Positions 18,320 to 27,904 of a DNA stretch of 64,000 bases are shown one piece after another. The position numbers were made by a program, and so were the translations under genes. Below the pieces are notes generated by a model. It saw nothing but the letters and a program-made list of their open reading frames with translations, ran no database searches and had not been told where the DNA came from. Each line of letters starts with the position of its first letter. Position 1 is the stretch's first letter. The stretch covers positions 310,001 to 374,000 of the forward strand of contig NZ_JADQTL010000010.1 in NCBI RefSeq assembly GCF_017168145.1, written 5' to 3'. Origin of the DNA: Anaerovorax sp. IOR16 (GTDB taxonomy: Bacteria; Bacillota; Clostridia; Peptostreptococcales; Anaerovoracaceae).

Positions 18320-20091
18320 TGCAGTTTCCTTCCTTCCGCGCTCTGAAGGTTTATCTTCAGCTCTGGTAGAACGCTTCCTATGTTTAGCTGATAATTCAAC
18401 GGGGATTCAATCTCAAAGGAAAGTCCTCTATCAATTAGGGCAATGGCCGACTGCGCCTTCGAATTATCCATGACATCCAATTCATCATATATCCCCATAC
18501 TGATTGTATATATGCCTGCGCCAAGCCTAAACCGCTCTAATTCAATCTCAATTTTCACTTCGTCCTCTTGCGACATCTGAACTCTCTGACATTGACTTAT
18601 AATGATTTCACCCCGTAGGGTAAAAATCAAAAAAGCAAAATAAAAATAGTCCTTTTTCTTCGCAAATTTTGCCTGAAAGCAAAATTTTGAAATTTGGTTT
18701 TCAAACGGGAAAACCTTTCGTTCCTGTCCGTTTTGATCATATATCTTTGCCTCAGTAAAGCGGCATTTTTCAGAGTCCTGAAATTCAACTTCAGCAGCGG
18801 ACACTTCCTGCGCCGGCTCGTCTGCCGATAGACCGACACAGAAACATTCGTCCTCTTGGTCTCCATCGCCTTGCAATATGCCTATGGTCTCATAGCTACC
18901 GCTTTGTTCATTGTAGCGCTGAACCTTAACACTGTTACCTTTAAGAATCTCTCCGTCTACGCTTACCTGCAAGGGTTCCGTCAATTCGATCGCCTTACTC
19001 CAAGATAAGTAAAACGGCGCATGCCCATAGCTTCCTATTTGATTATCGAAAATCCGGAAAAAACCGATTGGATCCTGCTGTGTATCCGACCAGCACATGA
19101 TTCCTTTTTCATCTACAATGTGATTGCGATCTTTGTTATCGTTATCCATCGGCATTCCTACTGCAATGGAACCGAGAACCTCCTCTCCCATTCTAATGGA
19201 GATCCTTCTGACCTTGGCCCGCACCTTCTTTTCCGAGTACAACCGGCACATGACGGAAGTGTACAGTTCCTCTTCCTTATCTAGTATTATATCCTGCTTT
19301 TTCTGCACTTTCTGATCTCTTATGCGCAGTCGGTTTTCCTGGTGTTCTCTGACGACATCAGAATAGCGCTTGATCGCTGTCAGCGCATCTCCATCATAGC
19401 GAACGCGGCCCTTATCGATCCATATGATACGCTCACACAACGCCTGTACAGATGCCAGGTCATGGCTAACAAAAAGAACGGTAGTATTTTCCTGATTCGT
19501 AATATTCTTCATCCTTTCAATACATTTTCCGGAAAAGTAGGCATCCCCAGCACCGAGAACTTCATCGATGATCAGTATTTCTGGCTCAATAGCGGTTGCG
19601 GTAGAAAACGCAAGTCTGGCATACATGCCGGCTGAATATGTTTTTACCGGCTGGTCGATATAATCTCCAAGTTCGGCAAAATCAATGATTTCTTCTTGGC
19701 GTTTTTTGATTTCCCCATTGCTCAGGCTATTGTAAGCTAAAGAAGCCCTGATATTTTCCCGCCCCGTAAAATCCGGATGAAAGCCGGTTCCAAGTTCCAT
19801 CAAAGCCTGAATTTTACCATTTATTTGCATCTTTCCTTCACTGGGCTCAATATTGCCGATTACCATCTTCAAAAATGTACTTTTTCCAGCACCATTATGC
19901 CCAATGATACCTACGCGTTCGCCCTTTTTAATTTTAATATCTACGCCCCGTAGCGCCCAAAATTCCTTATAGTAATCTTTTTTTAAAAAACCAAGTCCAA
20001 ACGCATCTAGCAGTTTGTCCTTTGGATTTTTATAAAGCTTATACATCTTTCCAAGATTTTCTATACTAATCGCATAATCTTTTTTATACAT
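18301..20091 (-). CDS. Polysaccharide ABC transporter ATPase with C-terminal Wzt-like domain
   Basis: A 596-residue protein. The N-terminal 250 residues form an ABC ATPase with Walker A GHNGAGKST near 64, signature YSAGMYARLAFS near 147, Walker B ILIIDEV near 170 and the H-loop FVSHD near 204. The remaining 340 residues hold two beta-rich segments like the Wzt C-terminal domain, which in O-antigen exporters recognises the finished or capped chain. It works with the permease encoded just upstream (8-base overlap). The long C-terminus suggests a modified chain end is read before export. Confidence 0.9.
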   Translation of the reverse strand: MYKKDYAISIENLGKMYKLYKNPKDKLLDAFGLGFLKKDYYKEFWALRGVDIKIKKGERVGIIGHNGAGKSTFLKMVIGNIEPSEGKMQINGKIQALMELGTGFHPDFTGRENIRASLAYNSLSNGEIKKRQEEIIDFAELGDYIDQPVKTYSAGMYARLAFSTATAIEPEILIIDEVLGAGDAYFSGKCIERMKNITNQENTTVLFVSHDLASVQALCERIIWIDKGRVRYDGDALTAIKRYSDVVREHQENRLRIRDQKVQKKQDIILDKEEELYTSVMCRLYSEKKVRAKVRRISIRMGEEVLGSIAVGMPMDNDNKDRNHIVDEKGIMCWSDTQQDPIGFFRIFDNQIGSYGHAPFYLSWSKAIELTEPLQVSVDGEILKGNSVKVQRYNEQSGSYETIGILQGDGDQEDECFCVGLSADEPAQEVSAAEVEFQDSEKCRFTEAKIYDQNGQERKVFPFENQISKFCFQAKFAKKKDYFYFAFLIFTLRGEIIISQCQRVQMSQEDEVKIEIELERFRLGAGIYTISMGIYDELDVMDNSKAQSAIALIDRGLSFEIESPLNYQLNIGSVLPELKINLQSAEGRKLQCNSMI

Positions 20092-20881
20092 TGTCTACAA
20101 ATACCTTCTTCATTCTAATAAAAAACTGATATCCCAGGAAAAAAAATCCGAAAGACAGCAATATCATGGTGGTCCAAGTGGAACTGCTCGGGTTTGTCTG
20201 GTACATCAATACGTTCTGATTGGCTGTGATAAAATAAAACAGCGGATTCACTTTAATAAAGCTCTTAAACATATCCGGAATAGCTTCCACCGGATAGGCG
20301 ATGGGACTGAGCATCATTAACATGATAGTACTTAAGGATACGATATTTTGCAAATCGCGAAATAAAACGTTAAGACTGGAAAGAATCCATATCAATCCTA
20401 TTTCAAACATTACCTGGAGCATCCAGATAATAATCGCCACAAATGCGTAAGGGCTGAACCTGCCAATAGCAATAATCCCCACTAGTAAAATGACAGTTCC
20501 GCTAAAATGGGTCATCTGCATGGAAAATACTGTTCTTACCGGCACCAGTTCAATTGGAAACATCGTATTTTTGATTAAAGAGGCATTTGCAGTTACACTG
20601 GAAACCCCTACGTTAATGCTTTCTGAAAACCCAAGGAACGGGACAAGGCCACAGAAAATAATTGCAATATATTCGCTTGTACTGAGATTGTTGTAATTGA
20701 TTTTAAATATATACGTATAAACGACCGCGTAGACGGCCAGAAATAAAAGCGGATACAAAAATGCCCACAGAATGCCCAAGACAGAGCCCGCATATCTTTT
20801 CTTTACTTCACTAACAGTAGTGCTCTTCAATATTTTTCGGTTGCGAAATATTGTGAGACACGGCTGAAAAAAACTTTGCAT
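20084..20881 (-). CDS. Polysaccharide ABC transporter permease (TagG/Wzm-like)
   Basis: A 265-residue membrane protein with about six hydrophobic segments (near 35-60, 68-88, 115-140, 145-168, 178-198 and 235-255), matching the ABC-2 permease family of teichoic acid and O-antigen exporters. The N-terminal block EVKKRYAGSVLGILWAFLYP is typical of TagG/Wzm proteins. It pairs with the overlapping ATPase gene to move the glycan across the cytoplasmic membrane. The start ATG 20881 follows GAGGAG. Confidence 0.9.
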   Translation of the reverse strand: MQSFFQPCLTIFRNRKILKSTTVSEVKKRYAGSVLGILWAFLYPLLFLAVYAVVYTYIFKINYNNLSTSEYIAIIFCGLVPFLGFSESINVGVSSVTANASLIKNTMFPIELVPVRTVFSMQMTHFSGTVILLVGIIAIGRFSPYAFVAIIIWMLQVMFEIGLIWILSSLNVLFRDLQNIVSLSTIMLMMLSPIAYPVEAIPDMFKSFIKVNPLFYFITANQNVLMYQTNPSSSTWTTMILLSFGFFFLGYQFFIRMKKVFVDNV

Positions 20882-20900
20882 ATCTTACTCCTCGTATCTC

Positions 20901-22805
20901 CTAACTGTTCAACAGCTCTTTATATTTTGTGTGCTTATCATGAAAATTGCGTTGCCACAGCTCTAGGCAAAACATTCCCCAAATGTTTCGTCCGAATTGT
21001 CCTTCATTGACAATCTTATCAATCACCAGATGATTATTTACCAATTCTCTGTTTTTCGCTTTCTCTGATGTGAAAATATCCATGACGAAATCATGAGCTT
21101 CATTTTTCACATAGAGATTAAACGGTGTGGGAAAGCCCATTTTATCAGTTCGGTTCATGACACTCTCAGGAACATATTTACGAAGTGATTCTCTTAACAT
21201 ATATTTCATCGTTCCATTCTTGAACTTAATATTTGCTGGTATGGTTGCTGCAAACTCCACCAGCTTGCGGTCTAAGAACGGAACTCTAGATTCCAATCCG
21301 TGAGCCATGCTCATGCGGTCTTCTACCTGTAAAAGCGCCGGCAGTAAAGTCTTAAAATCAAAGTGAGTCATACGGTCAAAATAGGACTTTTCATTGACAT
21401 TGTCGGCTGTAAAGAGCTTCTCATAGGTATGATACGGATCGTAGTCAGTCAAAGACTCCCATCTGACGCAGTCTCCCACCTCCGGTGCACGGTTGATCAG
21501 TGAAAAATATCTCTTTTCCGGTGCCTCAAACAGCCCGTCACGCCAAAATGACCGCAACATAGGCTTATACCTCTGTAAGCTTGTTAGGTTTGGAATGATG
21601 GATTGATAGGTAACGATAAACTCACCGGAGTTCATGGTTCCCTCAATCGCTCCCTTGATACATTGCTCGAAGTAGGCCACCAGGTATCTGGTATAACCGC
21701 CAAATACCTCGTCTCCACCCTGACCACCCAGCACTACCTTTCGGTACTTACCAGCTAGCTGCGACACCATATACTGTGAAAAAGCACCCGGTCCGGCCAC
21801 TGGCTCGTCCAAATAATAAAGTACCTTTTCAATGTTGTCGATAAAATCCTGTGGCTTAATATCCAGCGTATGTAGCGGAAACTGGCTCATCTCCGACACC
21901 TTTGCCGCGTAACGGCTTTCGTCAAAGTCGTCTCCATTTGAATATTTCCCTGTAAAGCCCAGATATTCTCCACCCAAAAGCTTGGTCGCTATAGCAGAGA
22001 CAATGGAAGAGTCTACACCGCCGCTGACATACCCTCCCACAGGAACATCGCTGCGCACATGGTATTTCATAGATTCCAGCATTCTTTCTTCTAGTTCTTC
22101 TCTGAAATATTTTTCCGTATGGTTGAAGTCCAAATTATAGTATACCTGCCAATAACGCTGCTCCTTGAATTTTTTATCTTTAAGACTGATATAATGTGCC
22201 GGTTTCATAGCGTAAATATTTTTAAACAGAGTTTTTCCCTCCAGGCAAAACTGAAAGGTAAGATATTCTTTAAAGCTGTCCCGGTCTGTCTCTATCTCGT
22301 TGATAAAAGGCAACAAGGCTTTTATTTCTGATGCAAAGAAAAAGACTCCATCCACCACGGTATAATAAAAAGGTTTTATCCCAAATCGGTCTCGGGCACA
22401 AAACAGCTTCTTGTTCTCTTCGTCCCAAAGAGCAAATGCAAACATCCCTTCCAAATGATCCACGCATTTTTCTCCCCATTTCCGATATGCATGCAGAATT
22501 ACTTCCGTATCGCTTCCTGTCTCGGATTTGCAGCCGAGCTGTTCTTCAAGTTCTAAATAATTATAGATTTCGCCATTAAAGCAAAGCCAGTTACCTTTGC
22601 CATCCGTCATTGGCTGCTTACCATTTGCCAGTCCGATGATGCTCAGCCTATTATGGGCCAGCCCCACGGTACGCTTCTCATCAAACCAGATCCCACTTTC
22701 ATCAGGTCCTCTATGTTCCTGGAGTAAATTCATTACTTCCAAAGACTTTTTCATATTATCTATCTGTCCATGATCTAAATGAAACAATCCTGCAATTGAA
22801 CACAT
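20901..22805 (-). CDS. Glutamine-dependent asparagine synthase-like amidotransferase (first copy)
   Basis: A 634-residue AsnB-family protein. It starts MCSIAGLFH, so Cys2 would be the glutaminase nucleophile; the class II glutamine amidotransferase domain covers about 1-200. The synthetase domain carries the ATP-binding SGGVDSS motif near 260. In glycan loci, homologues such as WbpS are thought to amidate sugar carboxylates rather than make asparagine, and this locus encodes uronic acid synthesis. It follows the exported epimerase-like gene by 75 bases and precedes the ABC permease by 19. Ordinary asparagine synthesis cannot be excluded. Confidence 0.85.
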   Translation of the reverse strand: MCSIAGLFHLDHGQIDNMKKSLEVMNLLQEHRGPDESGIWFDEKRTVGLAHNRLSIIGLANGKQPMTDGKGNWLCFNGEIYNYLELEEQLGCKSETGSDTEVILHAYRKWGEKCVDHLEGMFAFALWDEENKKLFCARDRFGIKPFYYTVVDGVFFFASEIKALLPFINEIETDRDSFKEYLTFQFCLEGKTLFKNIYAMKPAHYISLKDKKFKEQRYWQVYYNLDFNHTEKYFREELEERMLESMKYHVRSDVPVGGYVSGGVDSSIVSAIATKLLGGEYLGFTGKYSNGDDFDESRYAAKVSEMSQFPLHTLDIKPQDFIDNIEKVLYYLDEPVAGPGAFSQYMVSQLAGKYRKVVLGGQGGDEVFGGYTRYLVAYFEQCIKGAIEGTMNSGEFIVTYQSIIPNLTSLQRYKPMLRSFWRDGLFEAPEKRYFSLINRAPEVGDCVRWESLTDYDPYHTYEKLFTADNVNEKSYFDRMTHFDFKTLLPALLQVEDRMSMAHGLESRVPFLDRKLVEFAATIPANIKFKNGTMKYMLRESLRKYVPESVMNRTDKMGFPTPFNLYVKNEAHDFVMDIFTSEKAKNRELVNNHLVIDKIVNEGQFGRNIWGMFCLELWQRNFHDKHTKYKELLNS

Positions 22806-22880
22806 ATCTATCTTGTCCTTTCATACTTTTGTTCTTCAATATAACAAACCTTCTTTCCCTTGGCGTCGATGCGCTTCTTA

Positions 22881-25800
22881 TCAGGAGGCCAGAGTATTTA
22901 AGGCTCGTATCTGCCTCAGTAGTACTTGATTTTGACCGGCGGTCTTCGGTATTGTGAATACTAGCTCCATCACAGACTGATCCAATTTGCAGTCAATGAT
23001 CTGCTGCACTTTATTGTTGCCCTTGATATCAGCAATATCGACCAGCTTCCCGTCTTCTGTCTTTCCCTGAACGTTCAAGTCAATGCCATAGTGTTTTTTG
23101 CTTTCCCAGTCTATCATAAGCTTGCTTACAATCATCGGTTTTTCCAGCTTTAAGGTAAATCTTACGTTTCCGTCAACAGGCTCAATTGCGGTATAATCGT
23201 CATTCGAATCCTGATCCAGACTGTTTTCCAGTTCATATCCGCTTTGACTCTTTCCCTGCATCAGTTTCGGTGTAAACCTGATGTTTTCATATTTTGGCAT
23301 ATTATCTCTTACAATGACATTCTCGTCATTCTGCCACTCCTCATAATAGTATTGAAATCTGTCTGCATACTGATTTAGATACCAGCTGTCACTGAACTCA
23401 GCAATCTTCTTTAATTCGCTTGCGTGATAGGAGTGATACTCATACCCCATGTACCAGCCCAAATCTGATGGATACAGATATATTTCCTTCGTTTTCCACT
23501 TCATATCACCCACACATTCGATGACAGCATTTCTCAGTGGTTCGAAGGCAAAGACATTACCTCGATTTTTAGAACGCATATTTACAATGAATTTTCCTTT
23601 TCCGACATCTTTATATTGTATCACTATTTTATGGATAGGTACATCGAACAATTCATCATACTCCCGTTCTGGTAAAATTCCATAAAAATAAGTATTCTGC
23701 CTGTTTTCGTTTACACTGCCAACTTCATTTCTCAAGTAGTATCCATTAACGATTGGCCGCACGGTTTTTCCATCTTCTTCTATAGCATTCCCCCAGTCAT
23801 TGCCGGCGATTAATGGATATCCAGTTCCATCTTCTCTGCTTCCCACATCTATTTTAGTTGCAGTATTGGTCTGTGTATTGACTAACGTTATATCATCCAC
23901 AAGTAAAGACTCTTCCCCTTCCAGCCAATCCAACTGAAATATCATCTCCTTCTGTGGATTTCTGTCATAAATGCTCCAGTATCCGGTGTCATAATCGGCG
24001 ATCCACTCTATTAATGCATCAACGCCTTCTTGATATAATTCTTTAACCTCTAGATCGCCCGTCTTGTCAAACACAGACTTTAAGGCCACCACGCTGGCCA
24101 TCTGCGCGTTCAATATATGAGTACTATTCGGAACCTCCTCATACCAACTCTTTCCATTCCAATAGTTAGAGCAAAGTCCTGATTTATCAACCGGATACGC
24201 ATATGCTCTTGCCCCAGCTACTGCCATATCCAGTTTGTCGTTTAACAAGAATGCTTCGATAATATGGCGCTGAAAAAAAGCAGATGCCCAAGGTGGAGTC
24301 TGAACTACGTCTGAATAAGCATTTTCTTTATCTGCAGTCCATATATAAGCACTCTTATTTTTGCCACTGATTGAGATTTTATTGTCTTCCAGCCACTGCA
24401 ATGCAACAGCCTTGCTGAGCGTATGTGAATTTTCCATAGAGAGCCACGGCAAACCTCCATATTCCGGTTCTTTTATACCCAATGATTCCAGTTTAATTCC
24501 CATATGGAACTCTCCCTTTGCCTGAATCGCAATAGGATATGGAGTCACCATAATATCACCCAGCTCTGATTTTCCATCCCAGATGCCACCTGCAGTTTTT
24601 GTATGTTCGCCTGCCAGGCGTTGCACGACCAATCCATCTTGAATTTGCCATGCAATCGGAAACGTCTGTGACGGATAAACCATCTTCGAAAGCTGTTTTA
24701 CTTCCCGCTGTTCCTTACTGAACTTCAAGTGATAATAGCTTTGCGCCTTCTCACCCCACTTTTTCAATTTCTTGCTGTCTTTCTTCATAAAGTTCAAGAA
24801 TACAGCGGCTGCTTTCAGCTCGTCTTTATTCATTTCTGTACCAAGGTCGGTGATCCGCACCGGTATTTTCCAAGTCTTCCAAGCTTGCTTTCCATCTACC
24901 AGCAGCTCGCCATCCCTAAGTGTTTTAAATCCCGATTCGTTGATGCTACTTTCTATTTCAACCGCCAAATTTGCCCGCTTCTCATCCCTATACGTAATTC
25001 CCAGCTCATACCACTCATCCAACGCTTCCTGCTGCGGTTTTTCGTCGAAAGGCACGACAAACTGTGCGTTATGCTTTACCCGGCATACGCTCACACCATC
25101 TAATACCTCTGCATTTTTCCAGTCTCCGGCCAGATATTGATGCCCATCGCTTGTGCCGACATCAATGGTAAACTCTTTTCCGCTTAACGGCTCACGCATG
25201 GTTATCTTATCAATAGCTATATCATCAATATCATATCCATAGGGATTTACCAAGCGAAATTTTGCTTGATTTACCGGTTCAAGATTTCTTCTTAACCCTT
25301 CTCCCGTATCGTAATATTTCAAATTTTTCTCCGCCATAGCTACCGCCCGCTGCAAGATCTCCTGATAGCTGTCATTATGGGTTGTATCCCAGAGCTTCTT
25401 AAATACAGCGCAGCCATATAACTGCATGTTTAGATCATTGATACCGTCTGCAGCATTGTCTCCTTTTTCAAACCAATACTCCCGATCCGCTTTATATTTC
25501 TTTACCAGTGGTACCGCCCACTGTTCGGCACGCTCTAAATATTTCTTATTTTTGCTTGCATCATACGCTTTCAAGAATGCGTGGATCGCCATAATCCGGT
25601 TTTCATCTTTATTTATACGACTGGAATCCATTGACTGCAAAGGATCCAGTGCAGCATAAAATTTTTCTTTATTAAATGCTTCTCCGCCATATTCTCCAGC
25701 ATAACGAAGAGCGGATATTAGATCTGCCTTCAGGGCTTTACCGTCCGTAGCGTTTCTCGCTTTATCTGCATTTCCAGTTTCCACATGATCATATAAAGCC

Positions 25801-25946
25801 ACCTGCTGTTGGAACACATATCCATATCCTTTTTCGTCCTTATTATTTGCCGCAAAGCCACTTAGGTCACTACCTATACCCCACACTATCAGAGCTGCCA
25901 CGAAGCTGACCAGAATTCCAGCCCGTGTCCATTGTTTTCGTTCCAT
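22881..25946 (-). CDS. Exported glucuronyl C5-epimerase-like protein with carbohydrate-binding-like C-terminus
   Basis: A 1021-residue protein with an N-terminal signal or anchor (hydrophobic about 10-33, then FAANN). Two helical toroid-like regions (about 60-225 and 560-690), of the kind found in D-glucuronyl C5-epimerases, are each followed by a beta-rich segment with a similar pattern (IDVGTSDGHQYLAGDW and IDVGSREDGTGYPLIAGNDW). The last 140 residues resemble a galactose-binding (F5/8-type) domain. It is related to the N-terminal part of the radical SAM fusion at 16025. It would act outside the membrane on finished polymer, perhaps epimerising or trimming uronic acids. The activity is inferred. 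Confidence 0.65.
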   Translation of the reverse strand: MERKQWTRAGILVSFVAALIVWGIGSDLSGFAANNKDEKGYGYVFQQQVALYDHVETGNADKARNATDGKALKADLISALRYAGEYGGEAFNKEKFYAALDPLQSMDSSRINKDENRIMAIHAFLKAYDASKNKKYLERAEQWAVPLVKKYKADREYWFEKGDNAADGINDLNMQLYGCAVFKKLWDTTHNDSYQEILQRAVAMAEKNLKYYDTGEGLRRNLEPVNQAKFRLVNPYGYDIDDIAIDKITMREPLSGKEFTIDVGTSDGHQYLAGDWKNAEVLDGVSVCRVKHNAQFVVPFDEKPQQEALDEWYELGITYRDEKRANLAVEIESSINESGFKTLRDGELLVDGKQAWKTWKIPVRITDLGTEMNKDELKAAAVFLNFMKKDSKKLKKWGEKAQSYYHLKFSKEQREVKQLSKMVYPSQTFPIAWQIQDGLVVQRLAGEHTKTAGGIWDGKSELGDIMVTPYPIAIQAKGEFHMGIKLESLGIKEPEYGGLPWLSMENSHTLSKAVALQWLEDNKISISGKNKSAYIWTADKENAYSDVVQTPPWASAFFQRHIIEAFLLNDKLDMAVAGARAYAYPVDKSGLCSNYWNGKSWYEEVPNSTHILNAQMASVVALKSVFDKTGDLEVKELYQEGVDALIEWIADYDTGYWSIYDRNPQKEMIFQLDWLEGEESLLVDDITLVNTQTNTATKIDVGSREDGTGYPLIAGNDWGNAIEEDGKTVRPIVNGYYLRNEVGSVNENRQNTYFYGILPEREYDELFDVPIHKIVIQYKDVGKGKFIVNMRSKNRGNVFAFEPLRNAVIECVGDMKWKTKEIYLYPSDLGWYMGYEYHSYHASELKKIAEFSDSWYLNQYADRFQYYYEEWQNDENVIVRDNMPKYENIRFTPKLMQGKSQSGYELENSLDQDSNDDYTAIEPVDGNVRFTLKLEKPMIVSKLMIDWESKKHYGIDLNVQGKTEDGKLVDIADIKGNNKVQQIIDCKLDQSVMELVFTIPKTAGQNQVLLRQIRALNTLAS

Positions 25947-25980
25947 CCATTACACCTCATTCTCTATATTCCTGTTATTC

Positions 25981-27900
25981 CTATTCCACCTCAAACATTC
26001 TCATAAACAGCTCGATCGTTACAAAATTGCTCACAGCTACAACTGAGGAATTATCTTTGTAAAGTGTTTTTAATTTATCAATGTCAAAATACCTTGCACT
26101 CCGTGCGTGACAAAACAACTCATCCATGTAGCTCTCACTGAATTGCCCCGTCCATTTTTCAATGGGAGCGGAAAAACCTATCTTGTTTTTTCTCCACACG
26201 ACTTCCTGCGGCATTTTATCCTGCATTACAAAGCGCAGAATATATTTAGTATAGCCATCTCTTATTTTGTACTCCGCCGGCAGCAACGCACAATACTCCA
26301 TATAACGGTAATCCAGAAAAGGAGCGCGGCTCTCAAGAGAATGCGCCATATAGCCCCGATCATCCATTCGAAGAATAAACGGAAGCTGTCCGTAAAAAAG
26401 TTCATTGTATTGCATTTGTTTTAAATTTTCAGGATACAGTATTCTGTGAAGCTCTTTCAATGGGAGGACTGAAAACAGAGAATTGTTTACATACCGCTGC
26501 GCCTGCTTCTTTTTTTGCAGGCTCCTTATCCTAGGAAAGTTAAAATATAAAAAATATTTCATCAGCATGCTTCGTGTCAGTTTGGAATTTTGCGCTATTT
26601 TGCGGAATTCCCTGACAAACTGCCCAAATTTTTTCTTCTTGAGTATATCCATCAGATAAAACGCATAATACCGTTCATATCCTAATATGGATTCGTCGCT
26701 ACCCTGTCCGTTTAAGACGACCTTTATCCCTTTTTCCTGTACCGTTTTTAAAACTGAAAAAAATCCAATTAGGTTGAGTGAGGATATTCCTTCCATGTGC
26801 CAAACAATCGATTCAAATTCCTTTTCAACGTCCACAGGTTCGGGATAAACAAAGTTTTCCTCGCAGTGGTTTGCCAGATTTATCGTATGGGCATATCCGC
26901 TTTCATCGTGCTCCTGATCTTCTCTATAGCAAGCTGTAAATGTCGGCATTTTTTTGCAGTAATCGCCTGCAATGGTAACCAGCGCGGAGCTGTCAAGACC
27001 TCCGGACAGCAAGGCACCTACTTTCACATCGCTTCGAAGCCTCAGCCTTACGCTATCATGCAGCAGATTCATATACCCTCTATCTGTTTCCTGTTCATCG
27101 ACAGTAGCGTTTGCTCCCATATCTAGATCCCAGTATCGGTACTTTGTTACAGTAAATGTATCCTCTCCATCCATCTGCACCATCAGGTTCACGCCCGCTC
27201 CCAGTTGCTCAATGCTCTGAATCAGGGTCTGATCATTAAAGTCTGTTATTCCATAGATCAAATTGGCTGCCAGAACTTCTTCATTCATGCGTTTTGGAAT
27301 ACTTTTATCCTTTACAATCTGCTTTAACTCTGAGCCAAAGACAAACCTGCCGTCTCCTATGTAATAATGAAAGGGCTTTACGCCAAATCTGTCACGGGAA
27401 CAAAATAATCTTTTCTTCTTACTGTCCCATATTGCAAAAGCCCACATGCCATTAAAATGTAAAACACATTCTTCCTGCCAATGCTGATATGACCGCAGTA
27501 AAACCTCAGTATCCGATTCCGTTTCAAATATATAGCCTTTTTCCTCCAGTTCCTGCCGCAGCTCCACGTAGTTATATATTTCTCCGTTAAAGGTAAGTGT
27601 CAGCCCCTGACGTGTCATGGGCTGATGCCCTGCCGCCGTCAGATCTAAGATACTGAGTCTACGGTGAGCAAGTCCCAGAAAATAATGATCTTTTTTTAAA
27701 TTTTCAATGTTTTGGACACCCTTCAGGCTTCTGATCTGCGCAATGGTATCCTTCCCATAGCACTGCTGAGATGTATTCTCTCCAAACAGGAGGTATCCAG
27801 CATCATCAGGCCCCCGGTATCTGATCACATCGGTCATACTTTTCAACAGAGCAGGTTCTACGCCATGTTTAAAATCCAATATGCCACTAATACCACACAT
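25981..27900 (-). CDS. Glutamine-dependent asparagine synthase-like amidotransferase (second copy)
   Basis: A 639-residue AsnB-family protein with an N-terminal glutaminase domain and an SGGLDSS ATP motif near residue 260. An ATG at 27918 is in frame, but starting there would add six residues before MCGISGIL. Starting at ATG 27900 exposes Cys2, which the enzyme needs, places GGAG about 10 bases upstream and removes the overlap with the preceding gene. It is clearly diverged from the copy at 20901, so the two may amidate different residues. Function is likely glycan carboxylate amidation by context. Confidence 0.85.
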   Translation of the reverse strand: MCGISGILDFKHGVEPALLKSMTDVIRYRGPDDAGYLLFGENTSQQCYGKDTIAQIRSLKGVQNIENLKKDHYFLGLAHRRLSILDLTAAGHQPMTRQGLTLTFNGEIYNYVELRQELEEKGYIFETESDTEVLLRSYQHWQEECVLHFNGMWAFAIWDSKKKRLFCSRDRFGVKPFHYYIGDGRFVFGSELKQIVKDKSIPKRMNEEVLAANLIYGITDFNDQTLIQSIEQLGAGVNLMVQMDGEDTFTVTKYRYWDLDMGANATVDEQETDRGYMNLLHDSVRLRLRSDVKVGALLSGGLDSSALVTIAGDYCKKMPTFTACYREDQEHDESGYAHTINLANHCEENFVYPEPVDVEKEFESIVWHMEGISSLNLIGFFSVLKTVQEKGIKVVLNGQGSDESILGYERYYAFYLMDILKKKKFGQFVREFRKIAQNSKLTRSMLMKYFLYFNFPRIRSLQKKKQAQRYVNNSLFSVLPLKELHRILYPENLKQMQYNELFYGQLPFILRMDDRGYMAHSLESRAPFLDYRYMEYCALLPAEYKIRDGYTKYILRFVMQDKMPQEVVWRKNKIGFSAPIEKWTGQFSESYMDELFCHARSARYFDIDKLKTLYKDNSSVVAVSNFVTIELFMRMFEVE

Positions 27901-27904
27901 ACTA

